Source: Proteles cristata cristata
Taxonomy: Eukaryota > Chordata > Mammalia > Carnivora > Hyaenidae
Direction: 5' to 3'
Assembly: GCA_017311185.1 (NCBI GenBank)
Contig: JAESUZ010003302.1
Coordinates: 124,001 to 188,000, forward strand
DNA length: 64,000 nt
Shown: one piece after another, positions 32,930 to 44,008 of the stretch
Layout: each line of letters begins with the position of its first letter
How positions within the stretch are numbered: the first letter of the stretch is position 1
Position numbers and translations under genes: made by a program
Notes under the pieces: model-generated
Databases searched by the model: none
Told to the model about the DNA's origin: nothing
Seen by the model: the letters and a program-made list of their open reading frames with translations, nothing else

Positions 32930-33165
32930 ACATTTACTGAGCACTCGCCTCATACCAGTACTGTGCTGAGGGCTTCACATGGGCCATCTCTTCTAATCCT
33001 TACAATAATCCTAGTAGATAGGGCTCATTATTAACCTCATGTAACAGATGAGGAAATAGAGGCACAGAGAAGCCAGGTGACTCACCCACAGTGACTGTAA
33101 GTGGCAGAGGCAGGGCTCAGACGCAGGAAGTCTGACTCGAGAGCTCCTGCCTTTTGCAATCCAGA
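32930..33165 (-). mobile_element. MIR element, minus strand
   Basis: The reversed MIR core is visible: ATTTACTGAGCACTCGCC, CTCTTCTAATCCTTACAATA, CAGATGAGGAAATAGAGGCA and GTAAGTGGCAGAGGCAGGGC. It is an ancient tRNA-derived SINE common to mammals. Confidence 0.88.
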
Positions 33166-33174
33166 ATATACAGA

Positions 33175-33600
33175 GAGACCACAAACCCATGAAAAAGACA
33201 AGCAAACCAACAGGAACACGGGGGAAAGATATGAACAGACAATTCGCCAAAGAGGAAAATACAAAAATGGCCAGTAAATATATGAAATGATGTTCCATCT
33301 TACTATAATTAGAGAAATGCATATTAAGCAAGAAGACGTTTGGTCCATCATATTGGTAAAATGTCTTGGATAGGTAAAATCTGGTAATGTGTGGATCTGG
33401 GAGAAAAGGAACTCAACAGTGTTCAGTGAATATATAATGGACCACTCATTTTGGAAATAATCTGGCAGAATCTATTAAAATATAAAATATGTATACCCTT
33501 CAGCCTGGTAGTTCCATTGAACTCATGCACAAGGGATATGGACAGACTGTTCACTGAAGCCCTATTTGTAATTATTCAACACGAAAACAAATGACATTAT
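33175..33600 (+). mobile_element. Old L1 fragment
   Basis: GATATGAACAGACAATTCGC, GTAATGTGTGGATCTGGGAG and GACAGACTGTTCACTGAAGC are diverged L1 ORF2 end motifs. Confidence 0.7.
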
Positions 33601-33714
33601 CTGGCAGTAAGGAAATGGCATCACCAGCCATGGCCAAAGCCACACCACTGGGATGCCAGCTCCACAAAACACAAGTTTACATCTGAAGGAGAGATATAAA
33701 GATGAGGATATACA

Positions 33715-34170
33715 GATGATGTAGTTGGTTGCATGGTGGCCCCCAAAATATATAGCAGAATCCTAATCCCCAGAAACCATAAATGTGACCTTAACTGGAA
33801 AAACGGTCTTTGCAGATGTTATTAAATTAAGGATCTTGAGATGAGATCATTCAGGATTATCCAGGTGGGTTCTAAATCCAACAAAAAGTATCCTTGTAAG
33901 AGACAGAAGGGAAGTTGACACCCCACAAAGGAGAAAGCCCTGTTGAGGCAGAGGAAGAGACTGGAGTCTCACAGCTACAAGCCACCACAAGCAGGGCTGG
34001 GTAAGGAAGCTTTCTGCCCCAAGGCCTTCAGAGGAAGTGTGGTCCTGCTGACACCTTGATTTTGGACTTTGTGCCTCCAGAACTATGAGAGAATATATTT
34101 CTGTGGGTTTTAATCCTGCCAGTTTATGGCACTTTGTTACAGCAGCTGTAGGAAATACAGATAGATGTAT
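33715..34170 (+). mobile_element. MaLR-type LTR
   Basis: Landmarks are GTTGCATGGTGGCCCCCAAA, CCTAATCCCCAGAAACCATA, GTGACCTTAACTGG, GATGAGATCATTCAGGATTA, CACCTTGATTTTGGACTTTG and TTGTTACAGCAGCTGTAGG. A solo LTR. Confidence 0.87.
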
Positions 34171-34854
34171 TCGTTCAGGTCTTCAATAGTCAATAAAAAA
34201 GGTTGTGCAATAACACACATATAACTAAATTAAAAAGCTCTGCATGTGTTATATAAAGCAAAAAGACACCAAACAACGTATGTGTGTAGACATACGTAAC
34301 AGCATAGAAAATCACTTGGGACCAGCATATCCCAACTCACTTCAGCAGCTCCCTCCTGGGATGTGAGTGTATGTTAGTAGGGTGGGGAGGGGTCACACAA
34401 AATTTCAGCTTCATTTTCTAACATTCACACATTTTTTTTGTTGTTGTTGTTGTTTTTTCCAAAAAATTTAAAGAGAAACTGATGACAAAGCTTAGCATTT
34501 GAGAGATTACATACAGACACCATTTTAAGAAAAGTCATTATAAAAAAATCTAGAAGGAGAAACAAATCCCTTATTCACTTCAAAGTACCTTTTTTTTGAG
34601 CTAGGGTAAGGCAGTCTTCTGAGGCTGCTGCTAATGAAAATGCTGTCTCAGCTATTTCATTGTCTGGTATTCTTCACAAAGGAAACAAATGATGTTAAAC
34701 ATTCAGATTTTCTCTTAAATAATGCAATTTATGACACCCATAGTTTATCTGATCGATATAGGTCACCTACTGTTTTTCTTGAGTGTGTATTCTGAGTGGG
34801 TGGTGTATATTAATCATTACTGTTTGTTTTTTAATAGTCTGATTTACTACTTAC
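34171..34854. other. Intronic sequence next to the first in-window exon
   Basis: AT-rich unique sequence with a short TTG repeat at 34437-34455. No further exon was recognised. Confidence 0.5.
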
Positions 34855-34914
34855 GCTTTACTGAGGAAGTTGCTTCAAATGCATCCTCCAAACGTAAATC
34901 AGAGTCCCCAGATC
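34855..34914 (-). CDS. CD99L2: CD99L2 exon: N-terminal ectodomain segment
   Basis: This 60-nt internal exon encodes the start of the mature ectodomain. Its readable residues are SGDSDLRLEDAFEATSSVK, matching the human segment with LEDAVKETSSVK. The acceptor is a long T-rich tract ending TTTTTAG and the donor is C|GTAAGT. It starts with two bases of a split codon and ends with the first base of the next, so both flanking introns are phase 1. The upstream exon, expected to encode the signal peptide, would lie at higher coordinates and is not in the window; the upstream intron is therefore at least 29 kb. The downstream partner is the exon at 19079-19147, which restores a Gln codon across the junction. 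Confidence 0.93.
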
Positions 34915-35480
34915 CTAAAAATTAAAAAAAAAAAGATTTACCTACTTTCGCATAAAACAAAATAGTATTTATAATGGTTATTTCCCTTTAGATACAGTGT
35001 AATGAAAGTAACATGACAAAAGGAAATCAGTAGATATCACCCAAAGCTATATTTAGTTGATAACCTTCTACAAACAGCTTATCCCCACCAAAACCAAAAA
35101 GATAACAACCTTCAGTCCACTAGAAGGCTGAAGGCTCAACTGTACAGAACATGAAGTACAATCTTACAAAAAGCCTTCTCCACAGTATACTTGCAATGAG
35201 GAATATTGGATTCCAAAGTTCCATCAATATGCACCAGGTTCTTTCATCCCAATCCGTATCTCACAAAGGCTGCTCTGCATTTTGTCAGTTCAATGTGCCA
35301 TCCCTCCTGAGCCCAGCTCCATATCTAGACTAGTGGCTCTGATTACACATAATGTAAAAGGCTCTATGGAAAAGCTTTTCATGAGAGAATCTGTTTTCAG
35401 AGGTGGACCCATCTGCCCAACTCTGCTTGCTATTGAACTTGACAGCTATCATTCCCTCTAGATGGGCATGTAGTCTCCCA
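34915..35480. other. Intronic sequence upstream of the exon acceptor
   Basis: The acceptor tract of the 34855-34914 exon is T-rich on the minus strand. The remainder is unique, with no repeat seen. Confidence 0.5.
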
Positions 35481-35489
35481 CAGGGGTAT

Positions 35490-37030
35490 ATACATTATCA
35501 ATTCCAAACTACCGCACATGTATACTGGAATTGAACACATAGGTAAATGGGTGGTGAACTGCAGAAGCCAGGCTTCTCACTGTTGGAGAGGGAGGTTACG
35601 GATAAAAGAAGGCTAGAATGATCGAAGTGATAATGGATTAGAGTTGGAGACCTCAGTATGAATCATGTTTAGCTTAATATACATACAAATGGTTACATAT
35701 AGAAACACTTATAGACACGTGTGTATATATACATGGGCTAGTATGTAGACATATGCCTCTGTTCTGTCACCTGAGAGGGCCTAGAAGCAGGAACACCCCA
35801 GTAGCAATAAGCGCACCTAGCACCCAGATCGTGGTTTCTAAATACCATTCTCCAGTTAAATAAAAACAGACCTCCTTGGAGAAATGGCAGATTCTAGGAT
35901 TGGAACAAGAAATATAGGAGTCTGAAGCATCTTATAGTACCAGGAAGTATTTTTTAAAATGTTGATATTGATGGGTATATGTCAACAAGACACAGGGCCA
36001 ACTGAAAGAGTTCCCAACAGCTAACTGGAATAATTTAATCCATAAAGTAGTATTAGATTATAATCCAAAGTATAAAATATCCATTTTTCCATGCTGATAT
36101 ACATATTTAAACAAATACATTAAAGGGATGAAATAGGGGGCACCTGGGTGGCTCAGTCGGTTAAGCATCTGACTGCAGCTAAGGTCATGATCTCACAGTT
36201 TGTGGGTTTGAGCCCCACATCAGGCTCTGTGCTGACAGCTTGGAGCCTGGAGCCTGCTTCAGATATTCTCTCTCTCACACACACACACACACAACTTAAA
36301 AAAGGAGGATGAAATAGAAGAATTCAAATTAATTTATGTAGATATTTCTAGCTCAAGGAGATGAAGCATAACTCTCCACTCCATTAGTGTTGACTTACCT
36401 CCAAGGATTACAGTATAAGAATGTAGGTGGGAGGAGAGAGTAACTCTACAGTGGAGAAATCTAAGAAGTATTACATGAGATCAAGGTTAACACTAACAGT
36501 GATGGGTTATGCTGATAGTATATACTCTTGATATTGTGGGATGAGACAGGCACTATACATGTGTGGTCTTCCTCTCAAATACCTATAACCCTAATATAAT
36601 AATGAGAAAAACATCAGACAAATTCCAACTGAGGGGCATCCTACAAAATATGTGACCAGTACTCCTCAAAACCAAGGTCATAAAAAAAAAAAATCTGAGA
36701 AACTGGCACAGCCTGAAGAGCCTAAAGAGATAAAATAATGGAAGGTCACTGGTACCCTGGATTGGATCCTGGAACAAAAAAAGGGACTTTTGGATAAAAC
36801 AAAGGAAATCTGAATAGAGTATGGATTTTAGTTAATAACAATACATCAATATTAGTTCATTAATTGTGACAAATATACCACATGAATGTAAAATGTTAAA
36901 AATAGGGGAAACTGAATGTAAAGCATGAGAACTCTCTTTACTAGCTTTGCACTGTAAATCTAAAACTGTTCTAAAAATGTATCTTATTTTTAAAAACCCA
37001 TTTCCTATAGCAAAAAAATTAAGGGTAACC
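35490..37030 (+). mobile_element. Ancient L1-type 3' UTR repeat
   Basis: A long diverged repeat with landmarks GAACACCCCAGTAGCAATAA, CTCCTTGGAGAAATGGCAGA, CTAACTGGAATAATTTAATC, GCATCCTACAAAATATGTGA and the end TAGGGGAAACTGAATG. Its first part matches 13960-14400. A SINE interrupts it at 36137-36306. Confidence 0.75.
36137..36306 (+). mobile_element. Older carnivore SINE
   Basis: The head is GGGGCACCTGGGTGGCTCAG with CCGGTT-type A-box sequence (AGTCGGTTAAG). The 3' end carries an (AC)n run (36274-36292) in place of the usual CT tract end. An 11-bp duplication GGATGAAATAG is at 36126-36136 and 36307-36317. Confidence 0.93.
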
Positions 37031-37339
37031 ACTTAAAGAAGACATAGGATACAGAACCTCTAGTTCATTCAAGGAAAAAAAAAAGATCAACACCAATAAT
37101 TAAAAATCAGTCCAATGAAAGTCACCATATGATCCTTTACAAAATATGTGCAATCATATCAGTTAAAAAATGAGTGTAAAGAGGAGAAATTTATCAAAAG
37201 ATAAATGTAATAAAAGTATAAACATGCTGTTGACAAAATATACACATAAAACAAAATAATCACACGCAAAAAATTATATGTAATACAGAAATATATACCA
37301 AGTAAATGGCAACAGGAAGAAAACAGATGTGGCAATATT
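37031..37339. other. AT-rich intronic sequence
   Basis: A-rich sequence, probably decayed L1, without clear landmarks. Confidence 0.4.
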
Positions 37340-37351
37340 AATATGACAATA

Positions 37352-37961
37352 TTCCATTATCTATACAAAGGAATACTACATGGCAATGAGAAAGAATGCA
37401 ATCTGGCCATGTGTAGCAACATGGATGGACCTTGAGGGTGTTATGCTGAGCGAAATAAGTCAGGCAGAGAAGGACAAATATCATATGTTTGCACGTATGG
37501 GAGGATTAGGAGGAACTTGACGGAGGAACAAGGGGGAGAAGAAGGGCGGAAATGGTGGGGGAAAGGGAGAGGCAAACCATGAGAGACTCTTAAATGCTGA
37601 GAACAAACTGAGGCAGATGGGGTGGGAGGGGGTAATGGGCATGGAGAGGGCACGGGATGAGCACTGGGTGTTATATGGAAACCAACTTGAAAATAAACTA
37701 AGAAGGGCGCCTGGGTGGCTTAGTCGGTTGCGGTCCGACTTTCGCTGGGTCATGATCTCGGGTTTGTGGGTTCGAGCCCCGTCCGGGCTCTGTGCTGACT
37801 GCCGCTCAGAGCCTGGAGCCTGTTTCAGTCTGTGACTCCCTCTCTCTGACCCTCCCCTGCTCACACTGTCTCTGTCTCTCCTAGAATAAATAAAAAAAAA
37901 AAATTTAAAAAAAATAAAAGAAAAGAAAAAAGAAAAAAAGAAAAAGAAAATAAACTAAGAA
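37352..37961 (+). mobile_element. Young L1 3' end with a SINE nested in its tail
   Basis: L1 sequence runs from the final ORF2 codons (GGAATACTACATGGCAATGA) through the G-rich 3' UTR to the tail at 37704, then resumes after the SINE at 37705-37945. AATATGACAATA at 37340-37351 and 37962-37973 is its 12-bp duplication. The 3' UTR is close to those at 21300-21560 and 40620-40910. Confidence 0.93.
37705..37945 (+). mobile_element. Young carnivore SINE in an L1 tail, perfect 16-bp duplication
   Basis: The young-subfamily bases are present: GGCTTAGTCGG, GACTGCC, CAGTCTGTGACTCC and CTAGAATAAA, with a few single-base losses. GAAAATAAACTAAGAA is at 37689-37704 and 37946-37961. The tail is a long A/G-rich run. 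Confidence 0.95.
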
Positions 37962-38039
37962 AATATGACAATAAAAGTCAAGACCCCAACATCTAAATAG
38001 GAAAAGGCCAATATTTTGTAAAGTATATAATCCGCCAAG

Positions 38040-38395
38040 AAAATAAAAATTATAACACTTAGTAACCTAGCTTCTAAAATTCTGGAGTAGACTTTTGCTT
38101 CTTGCTATGACTGAGTAATTGGTATAAGATTAGTCCTCGCACTGTAAACAGTATAAAATGGACAAAACATGAGTCAACAGCTTTCAGCACTGCACAATAA
38201 TCCCTGAGATCAAGGAAACTGCGACAGCTAAATCCAAAAGGTGATCCTGAATTGGATCCTGAATCTATAAAGGGCATTATTGGGACACTTTGTGAAATTT
38301 GAAAGAGGTCTGCTGACCAGATGGTAACAGTGGCTCACTGTCAATTCCATCTTTCTGGATTTATTGTGGTCAGGGAAGAAGGTATCTTTGTTTTT
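38040..38395 (+). mobile_element. Ancient L1-type 3' UTR fragment
   Basis: GATCAAGGAAACTGCGACAG, GGTGATCCTGAATTGGATCC and GGGACACTTTGTGAAATTTG match the style of the ancient repeat at 36600-36800. Continues after the SINE at 38690. Confidence 0.55.
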
Positions 38396-38413
38396 AGGAA
38401 ATGTACACTGAAG

Positions 38414-38635
38414 GGGCACCTAGGTGGCTCAGTCAGTTGGGCGTCCGACTTCAGCTCAGGTCATGATCTCATGGTTCGTGGGTTCAAGCCCCGCATCCAG
38501 CTCTGTGCTGACAGCTAGCTCAGAGCCTGGAACCTGCTTCAGATTCTGTATCTCCCTCTCTCTCTGACCCTCCCCTACTCATGCTGTCTCTGTCTCTCGG
38601 GAATCAATAAAACATTAAAAAAAAACTTTAAAAAA
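38414..38635 (+). mobile_element. Carnivore SINE with 18-bp duplication
   Basis: The head is GGGGCACCTAGGTGGCTCAG, with GACAGCTAGCTCAGAGCC and a CT tract. The duplication AGGAAATGTACACTGAAG / AGGAAATGCACACTGAAG (one mismatch) is at 38396-38413 and 38636-38653. Confidence 0.95.
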
Positions 38636-38653
38636 AGGAAATGCACACTGAAG

Positions 38654-39168
38654 TATTAGGAGTTAATGAGCAGCCTGCTTGCCACTGATTCTGAAAAAAA
38701 TATTTAGAGACACCTACAAACACCAGTGCAAATGTGGTAAACCTGGGAAATCTAGGTAGACAATAAATCTGAATTCCTTGTATTAGATGTTATGGTGACA
38801 ACGGTGACACTTGAATTGGGTCTGAGGATTAGGTGGAAGTAAGGTATCAACATTAATTTCCTGACTCAGACAGTTACACTGCAGACATATAAAAGGATGT
38901 CCTTGTTTGAAGAAAACACTCCCTAAAGTTATATTGTGGATGTGCGGGGTGGGAGGGTGGGGGTAGGGGGAGGGTGATGGAGCATCAAGTAAGCAGCTTA
39001 CTCTCAGATGACTGCAGGGGTGGGGGGCACTTCCTTATATCGAACTTGCAAATTTCCTGTAGGTTTGTAATTATTTCAACATTTCAAAAATTAAAATTAT
39101 TTAAATATGCATATCTCAACCCAGCAATTGCACTTCTAGGTACCTGTTACAGAAAAATACTTGTACAT
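38654..39168 (+). mobile_element. Ancient L1-type 3' sequence (left half)
   Basis: TAGATGTTATGGTGACAACG, GTATCAACATTAATTTCCTG, then TCTCAACCCAGCAATTGCAC. A G-rich run at 38946-38975 is included. The young L1 at 39169 interrupts it. Confidence 0.65.
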
Positions 39169-40952
39169 TGCACAAAAAACCATAAAATGCCTAGGAATAA
39201 ACCTAACCAAAGATATAGGAGACCTGTATGATGAAAACTATAGAAAACTTATGAAGGAAATTGAAGAAGACACAAAAAAAATGGAAAAACATTCCATGCT
39301 CATGGATTCGAAGAATAAATATAGTTAAAATGTCACTACTACCCAAAGCAATCTACACATTCAATGCCATCTCAATCAAAATGGCACCAGCATACTTCTC
39401 AAAACTAGAACAAACTATCCTTAAATTTATACGGAACCACAAAAGACCCCGAATAGCCAAAGTCATATTAAAGAAGAAAACCAAAAACGGGAGGCATCCC
39501 CATCCCAGACTTCAGCCTCTACTACAAAGCTGTCATCATCAAGACAGTATGGTATTGGCACAAAAACAGACACATAGACCAATGGAATAGAATTGAGAAC
39601 TCAGAATTAGACCCAAAAGTATACAGCCAACTCATCTTTGACAAAGCAGGAAAGAGTATCCAATGGAAAAAGACGGCCTCTTTAACAGATGGTGCTGGGA
39701 GAGCTGGACAGCAACATGCAGAAGAATGAAACTACATCATTTTCTCACACCATGCACCGAAATAAACTCAAAATGGATAAAGGACCTGAACGTGAGACAA
39801 GAACCCATCAAAACCCTACAGGAGAAAGCAGGAAACCACCTCCTCGACTTCAATTTCTTACTTGACACATCCCCAAAGGCAAGGGAATCAAGAGCAAAAA
39901 TGAACTGTTGGGACCTCATTAAGATTAAAAGCTTCTGCACGGCAAAGGACAATCCATAAAACTAGTAGGCAACTGACAGAATGGGAAAAGATAGTTGCAA
40001 ATGACATATCAGATAAAGGGCTAGTATCCAAATTCTATAAGGAACTCATCAAACTCCTCACCCAAAAAGCAAACAATCCAGTGAAAAAATGGGCAGAAGA
40101 TATGAACAGACACTTCTCCAAAGAGGACATCCAGATGGCCAACAGACACATGAAACGATGCTCAGCATCCCTCTTCATCGGGGAAATACAAATCAAAACC
40201 ACACTGAGATACCACCTCGCGCTGGTCAGAGTGGCTAAAATGAGCAAATCAGAGGACTCTAGAAGCTGGCGAGGATGTGGAGACACGGGCACCCTCCTAC
40301 ACGGTTGGTGGGAATGGAAACTGGTGCAGCCCCTCTGGAAAACAGTGTGGAGGTTCCTCAAAACATTAACAATACAACTCCCCTATGACCCAGCAATACT
40401 ACCGCTAGGAATTTACCCAAGGGATCCAGGAGTGCTGATGCATAGGGGCACATGGACCCCAATGTTCACAGCAGCACTCTCCACAATAGCTAAAACATGG
40501 AAAGAACCTAAGTGTCCATCAACTGATGAATGGATCAAGAAGATGTGGTTTATCTATACCATGGAATACAACATGGCAATGAGAAAGAATGAAATCTGGT
40601 CACGTGTAGCAACATGGATGGACCTTGAGGGTGTTATGCTGAACGAAATAAGTCAGGCAGAGAAGGGCAGACACCATATGTTTGCACGTATAGGAGGATT
40701 AGGAGGAACTTAACGGAGGACCATGGGGGAGAAGAAGCGGGGAAACGGGGGAAGAGGGAGGGAGGCAAACCATGGGAGACTCTTGAATGTTGAGAACAAA
40801 CTGAGGGCTGATGGGGGTTGGGGGGAGGGGAAGGGGGGTGATGGGCATGGGGGAGGGCACTTGTGGGGATGAGCACTGGGCATTATATGGAAATCAACAT
40901 GACAATAAACTATTAAAAAGTAAATAAATAAAAATTTAAAAAAATTAAAAAA
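39169..40952 (+). mobile_element. Young 5'-truncated L1 (1.8 kb), perfect 18-bp duplication
   Basis: This is the largest recent L1 here. It carries the ORF2 C-terminal half in slightly broken frames (for example 39663-39959 and 40081-40713, the latter 210 codons with an intact C-terminal end), the G-rich 3' UTR and an A-rich tail. AGAAAAATACTTGTACAT is repeated exactly at 39151-39168 and 40953-40970. The lack of 5' UTR, ORF1 and most of ORF2 means it is not mobile on its own. Confidence 0.97.
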
Positions 40953-40970
40953 AGAAAAATACTTGTACAT

Positions 40971-41120
40971 GTGCCCCAATAGATATGTACAAGGTTGATC
41001 ACAACAGTACTGTCTAAAATAGCAAAAAGAAATGGAAACAAGACCAAGTGTTCATCAAAGAAGAATAATTAAACAAAACATAGTTCTTCAATACAATGAA
41101 AGGTTATATAGCTGTCTGAA
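40971..41120 (+). mobile_element. Old L1 sequence (right half of interrupted copy)
   Basis: CAGTACTGTCTAAAATAGCA and AATACAATGAAAGGTTATAT resume the L1 interrupted at 39168. Confidence 0.7.
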
Positions 41121-41881
41121 CGAATGGGATGCTCTCAGTAAACTAGGAATCGAAGGGAACTTCCTTAACTTGAAAAACTGTATCTACAAAAAAACCTATA
41201 GCTAATGCCATACTTGATGGTAAGAAACTAAAGCTTTCCTTCCAAGATCAGAAACAAGGAAATGATGTCCCTCCCCTCTCACTACTATTCTTCAACATCA
41301 TAGTGGAAGTCCTAGCTACTGCAACAAGAAAAAAGAGAGAGAGAGAGAGAGATTGATTGATCCTGATTGGGAAGGAAGAAATAAAAACTCTCTTTGTTCA
41401 CAGAGAACATGATCATCTATGCAGATGATCCAAAAGGATCCACAAACACAAAAAATCTCTTTAAACTCCTAGAACTAATAAGTGACTACAGCAAGGTTGG
41501 AGGATACAAGGTCAATCCCTTTCCTATATATCAGTAATGAACAAGTGGAATTTGAAATTTAAAAAGCACCATTTATATTAGCAGCCCCCAAAAGAAATAC
41601 CTGGTATAAATCTAACAAAGTACACAGAAGATCTTGATGAAGAAAGCCACAAAACTGTGATGAACGAGAGGACTAAATAAATGGACTAAATAATAAATAA
41701 ATAAATAAATAAATAGACTAAATAAATGGAGAGATATTCCAAGTTCATAGATAGGAAGCCTCAATGGTGTCAAATTGTCAGTTCTTCCCAACTTGATTTA
41801 GAGATTCAGGGCAATCACAATCAAAATGTCAACAAGTTATTTCACAGATACTAAGAAACAGGTTCAAAAGTTTTCATGGAG

Positions 41882-42083
41882 GGTGCCTGGATGGCTTAGT
41901 CTGTTAAGCGTCTGACTCTTAGTTTCAGCTCAGGTCATGATCTCACGTGAGTTTGAGCCCCACACTGGGGTCTATGCTGACACGATGGAGCCTGCTTGGG
42001 ATTCTGTCTCCTTCTCTCTCTTCCCTCCCTCACTCACGCTCTGTCTCTCTGTCTCAAATATAAATACATAAACATTTTTTTAA
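41882..42083 (+). mobile_element. Older carnivore SINE
   Basis: The head is GGGTGCCTGGATGGCTTAGT, with TTAGTTTCAGCTCAGGTCAT and the tail CAAATATAAATACATAAAC. Imperfect flanking AAGTTTTCATGGAG / AAGTTTATATGGAG suggests the duplication. Confidence 0.9.
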
Positions 42084-43450
42084 CAAGTTTATATGGAGAG
42101 GACAAAGACCCAAAATAGCCAATACAATATTGAAGGAAAAGAATAAGGTTGGACAACTGACACTAGCCAATTTCAGGACTTACTATAAAGTTAGAGTAAT
42201 CAAGATAGTGTCTATCAGCAAAAAAAGAGACAAACAGATCAGTGGAACAGAACAGAGAGCCCAGAAACAGACCCACATAAATACAGTCAACCGATATTTG
42301 ACAAAGGAGAAAAAGCAACACAATGGAGGAAACACAGTCTCTTCAACAAATGGAGCCAGGACAACCACCGGCAAGGAAAAAAAAATTAATCTAGACACAG
42401 ATTTTACATCCTTCACAAACATGAACTCTGAGTGGATTGCAGACTTAAATATAAAACACAAAATGATAAAACTCTTAGAAGCAACATAGGAGAAAACCTA
42501 GATGCCTTAAGCTTGGCAATGACTTAGATGTAACACCAAAAGCATGATACATAGAAAAACTTCATAGGCTGGACTTCATTAAAATTAACAACTTCTGCTC
42601 TGTGAAAAACACTGTCCAGAGAATGAAAAGATAGGTCACAGGCCGGAGAAAATATTTGCAAAAAGACATGTCTGATAAAAAGCCGTTATCCAAAATATAC
42701 AAAGAATGCTCGAAACTTAATAACAAACAACCCAATGAAAATATAGCGCACACCCCAGCTGCCTCTGGTGTCTAGTCATCCCCCACATCTATGTAAGGCT
42801 CATTTATATGAATCTGAATAGACACTTTCCTAAAGAAGACATCCAGATGGCCCACAGTCACATGAAAAGACTGCTCAGTATCACTCATGATCAGAGAAAT
42901 GCAAATCAAAACTGCAGTGAGGGATCACCTCATACCTGTTAGAATGGCTAAAATCAAAAAGACAAGGTAAGTGTTGGTGAGGGTGTGGAGACAAGGGCAA
43001 CGTTGTGCACTGTCAACAGGAAAGTAAATTGGTGCAGCTACTACACTACGGGAAAACAGTATGGGTGATCCTCAACAAAGTAAATGAAATCGGGATCTCA
43101 AAGAGATCTCTGCACCCCGACAGTCACTGCAGCATTATTCACCATGGCCAAACATGGAAACTACCTGAGTGTCCACTGTTGATGGATAAATGGATAAAGA
43201 TCAAGACACACATACACTCAAGAGTATCATTCAGCCATTAAAAAGAAGGAAACTGCCTTTTCAAGAAAAAAAAAAAAACATATGGACCTTGAAAGCATTA
43301 ATGCTAAGCGAAATAAGACAGGGAAAAACAAATACTGTATGACCCCACTTATATAGGCTATGTAGACTAGTCAAATTGACAGAGAAGAACAGTGTTTTCT
43401 AGGGGCTGGGGAAGATGGGGAGATGTTGGTCAAAGGGTATAGACTTCCAA

Positions 43451-43673
43451 GGGGTGCCTGGGTGGCTCAGTCAGTTAAGCATCCGACTTCAGCTCAGGTC
43501 ACGATCTCATAGTTCATGAGTTCAAGCCCCGTGTCGGGCTCTGTGCTGACAGCTCAGAGTCTGGAGTCTACTTCTGATTCTTTGTCTCCCTCTCTCTCTG
43601 ACCCTCCACTGCTTGTGTTCTGTCTGTCTCGCTCTCTCTCACTCTCTCAAAAATAAACATTAAAAAATTTTTT
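43451..43673 (+). mobile_element. Older carnivore SINE
   Basis: The head is GGGGTGCCTGGGTGGCTCAG, with GACAGCTCAGAGTCTGGAGT and CAAAAATAAACATT. An aged duplication AAAGGGTATAGACTTCCAA / AAAGGGTACAGAATTCCAG flanks it at 43432 and 43674. Confidence 0.94.
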
Positions 43674-44008
43674 AAAGGGTACAGAATTCCAGTTATATGT
43701 AAATAAGTTCTGGGGATCTAATGTACAGTATAGTGACTATAGTTAACAATACTATATCATATACTTGAAGACTGTAAGGAGGGTAGATCTTAAATGTTCT
43801 CACCATATGCACAAAATAATCGTAACTATGTAAGGTGATAGAGGTTTAAATAATCTTACTATGTTAGTCATTTCACAATATAAATATGTATCAAATCATC
43901 ACACTGTATTTTAAATTTATATAGCATAAATTATATGTCAATAATTCTGGGAAAAAGAGAAAAAGAAAAAGAGATTAACCACATGAGTCAGAGTAGGCCT
44001 TATCAGAA

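Larger units (their letters stand above)
1082..34914 (-). other. CD99L2: CD99L2 gene, internal part (seven exons and their introns)
   Basis: This span covers the recognisable exons of CD99L2, a type I membrane glycoprotein of the CD99 family that acts in cell adhesion and leukocyte passage through endothelium. The order on the minus strand is ectodomain exons at 34855, 19079, 18867, 16466 and 5497, the transmembrane exon at 5030 and a cytoplasmic exon at 1082. Each has an AG acceptor and a GT donor, and they join in one open frame of 166 codons. Intron lengths in transcript order are 15707, 128, 2341, 10930, 347 and 3882 bp. The signal-peptide exon and the C-terminal exon are outside the window. 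Identity rests on close agreement with the remembered human protein, especially around the LEDI, ADALDD and membrane segments. CD99 itself is less likely because the tail and linker motifs are those of CD99L2. Confidence 0.95.
41121..43980 (+). mobile_element. Old L1 ORF2 and 3' UTR, split by two SINEs
   Basis: The L1 runs through CTACTATTCTTCAACATCAT, CAATCCCTTTCCTATATATC, ACATCCAGATGGCCCACAGT and AGTATAGTGACTATAGTTAA to its end near 43970. SINEs at 41882-42083 and 43451-43673 cut it, and (AAAT)n lies at 41691-41715. A non-L1-looking stretch around 42750-42810 may be a further small insertion. All frames are broken. Confidence 0.85.

Noticed and set aside
34722..34925. 67-codon plus-strand frame covering the 34855-34914 exon
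   Set aside because: It is the antisense shadow of the CD99L2 exon. The minus-strand reading has proper splice sites and matches the family.
40081..40713. 210-codon frame as an independent gene
   Set aside because: It is the C-terminal part of ORF2 of the L1 at 39169-40952, without the upstream coding region.
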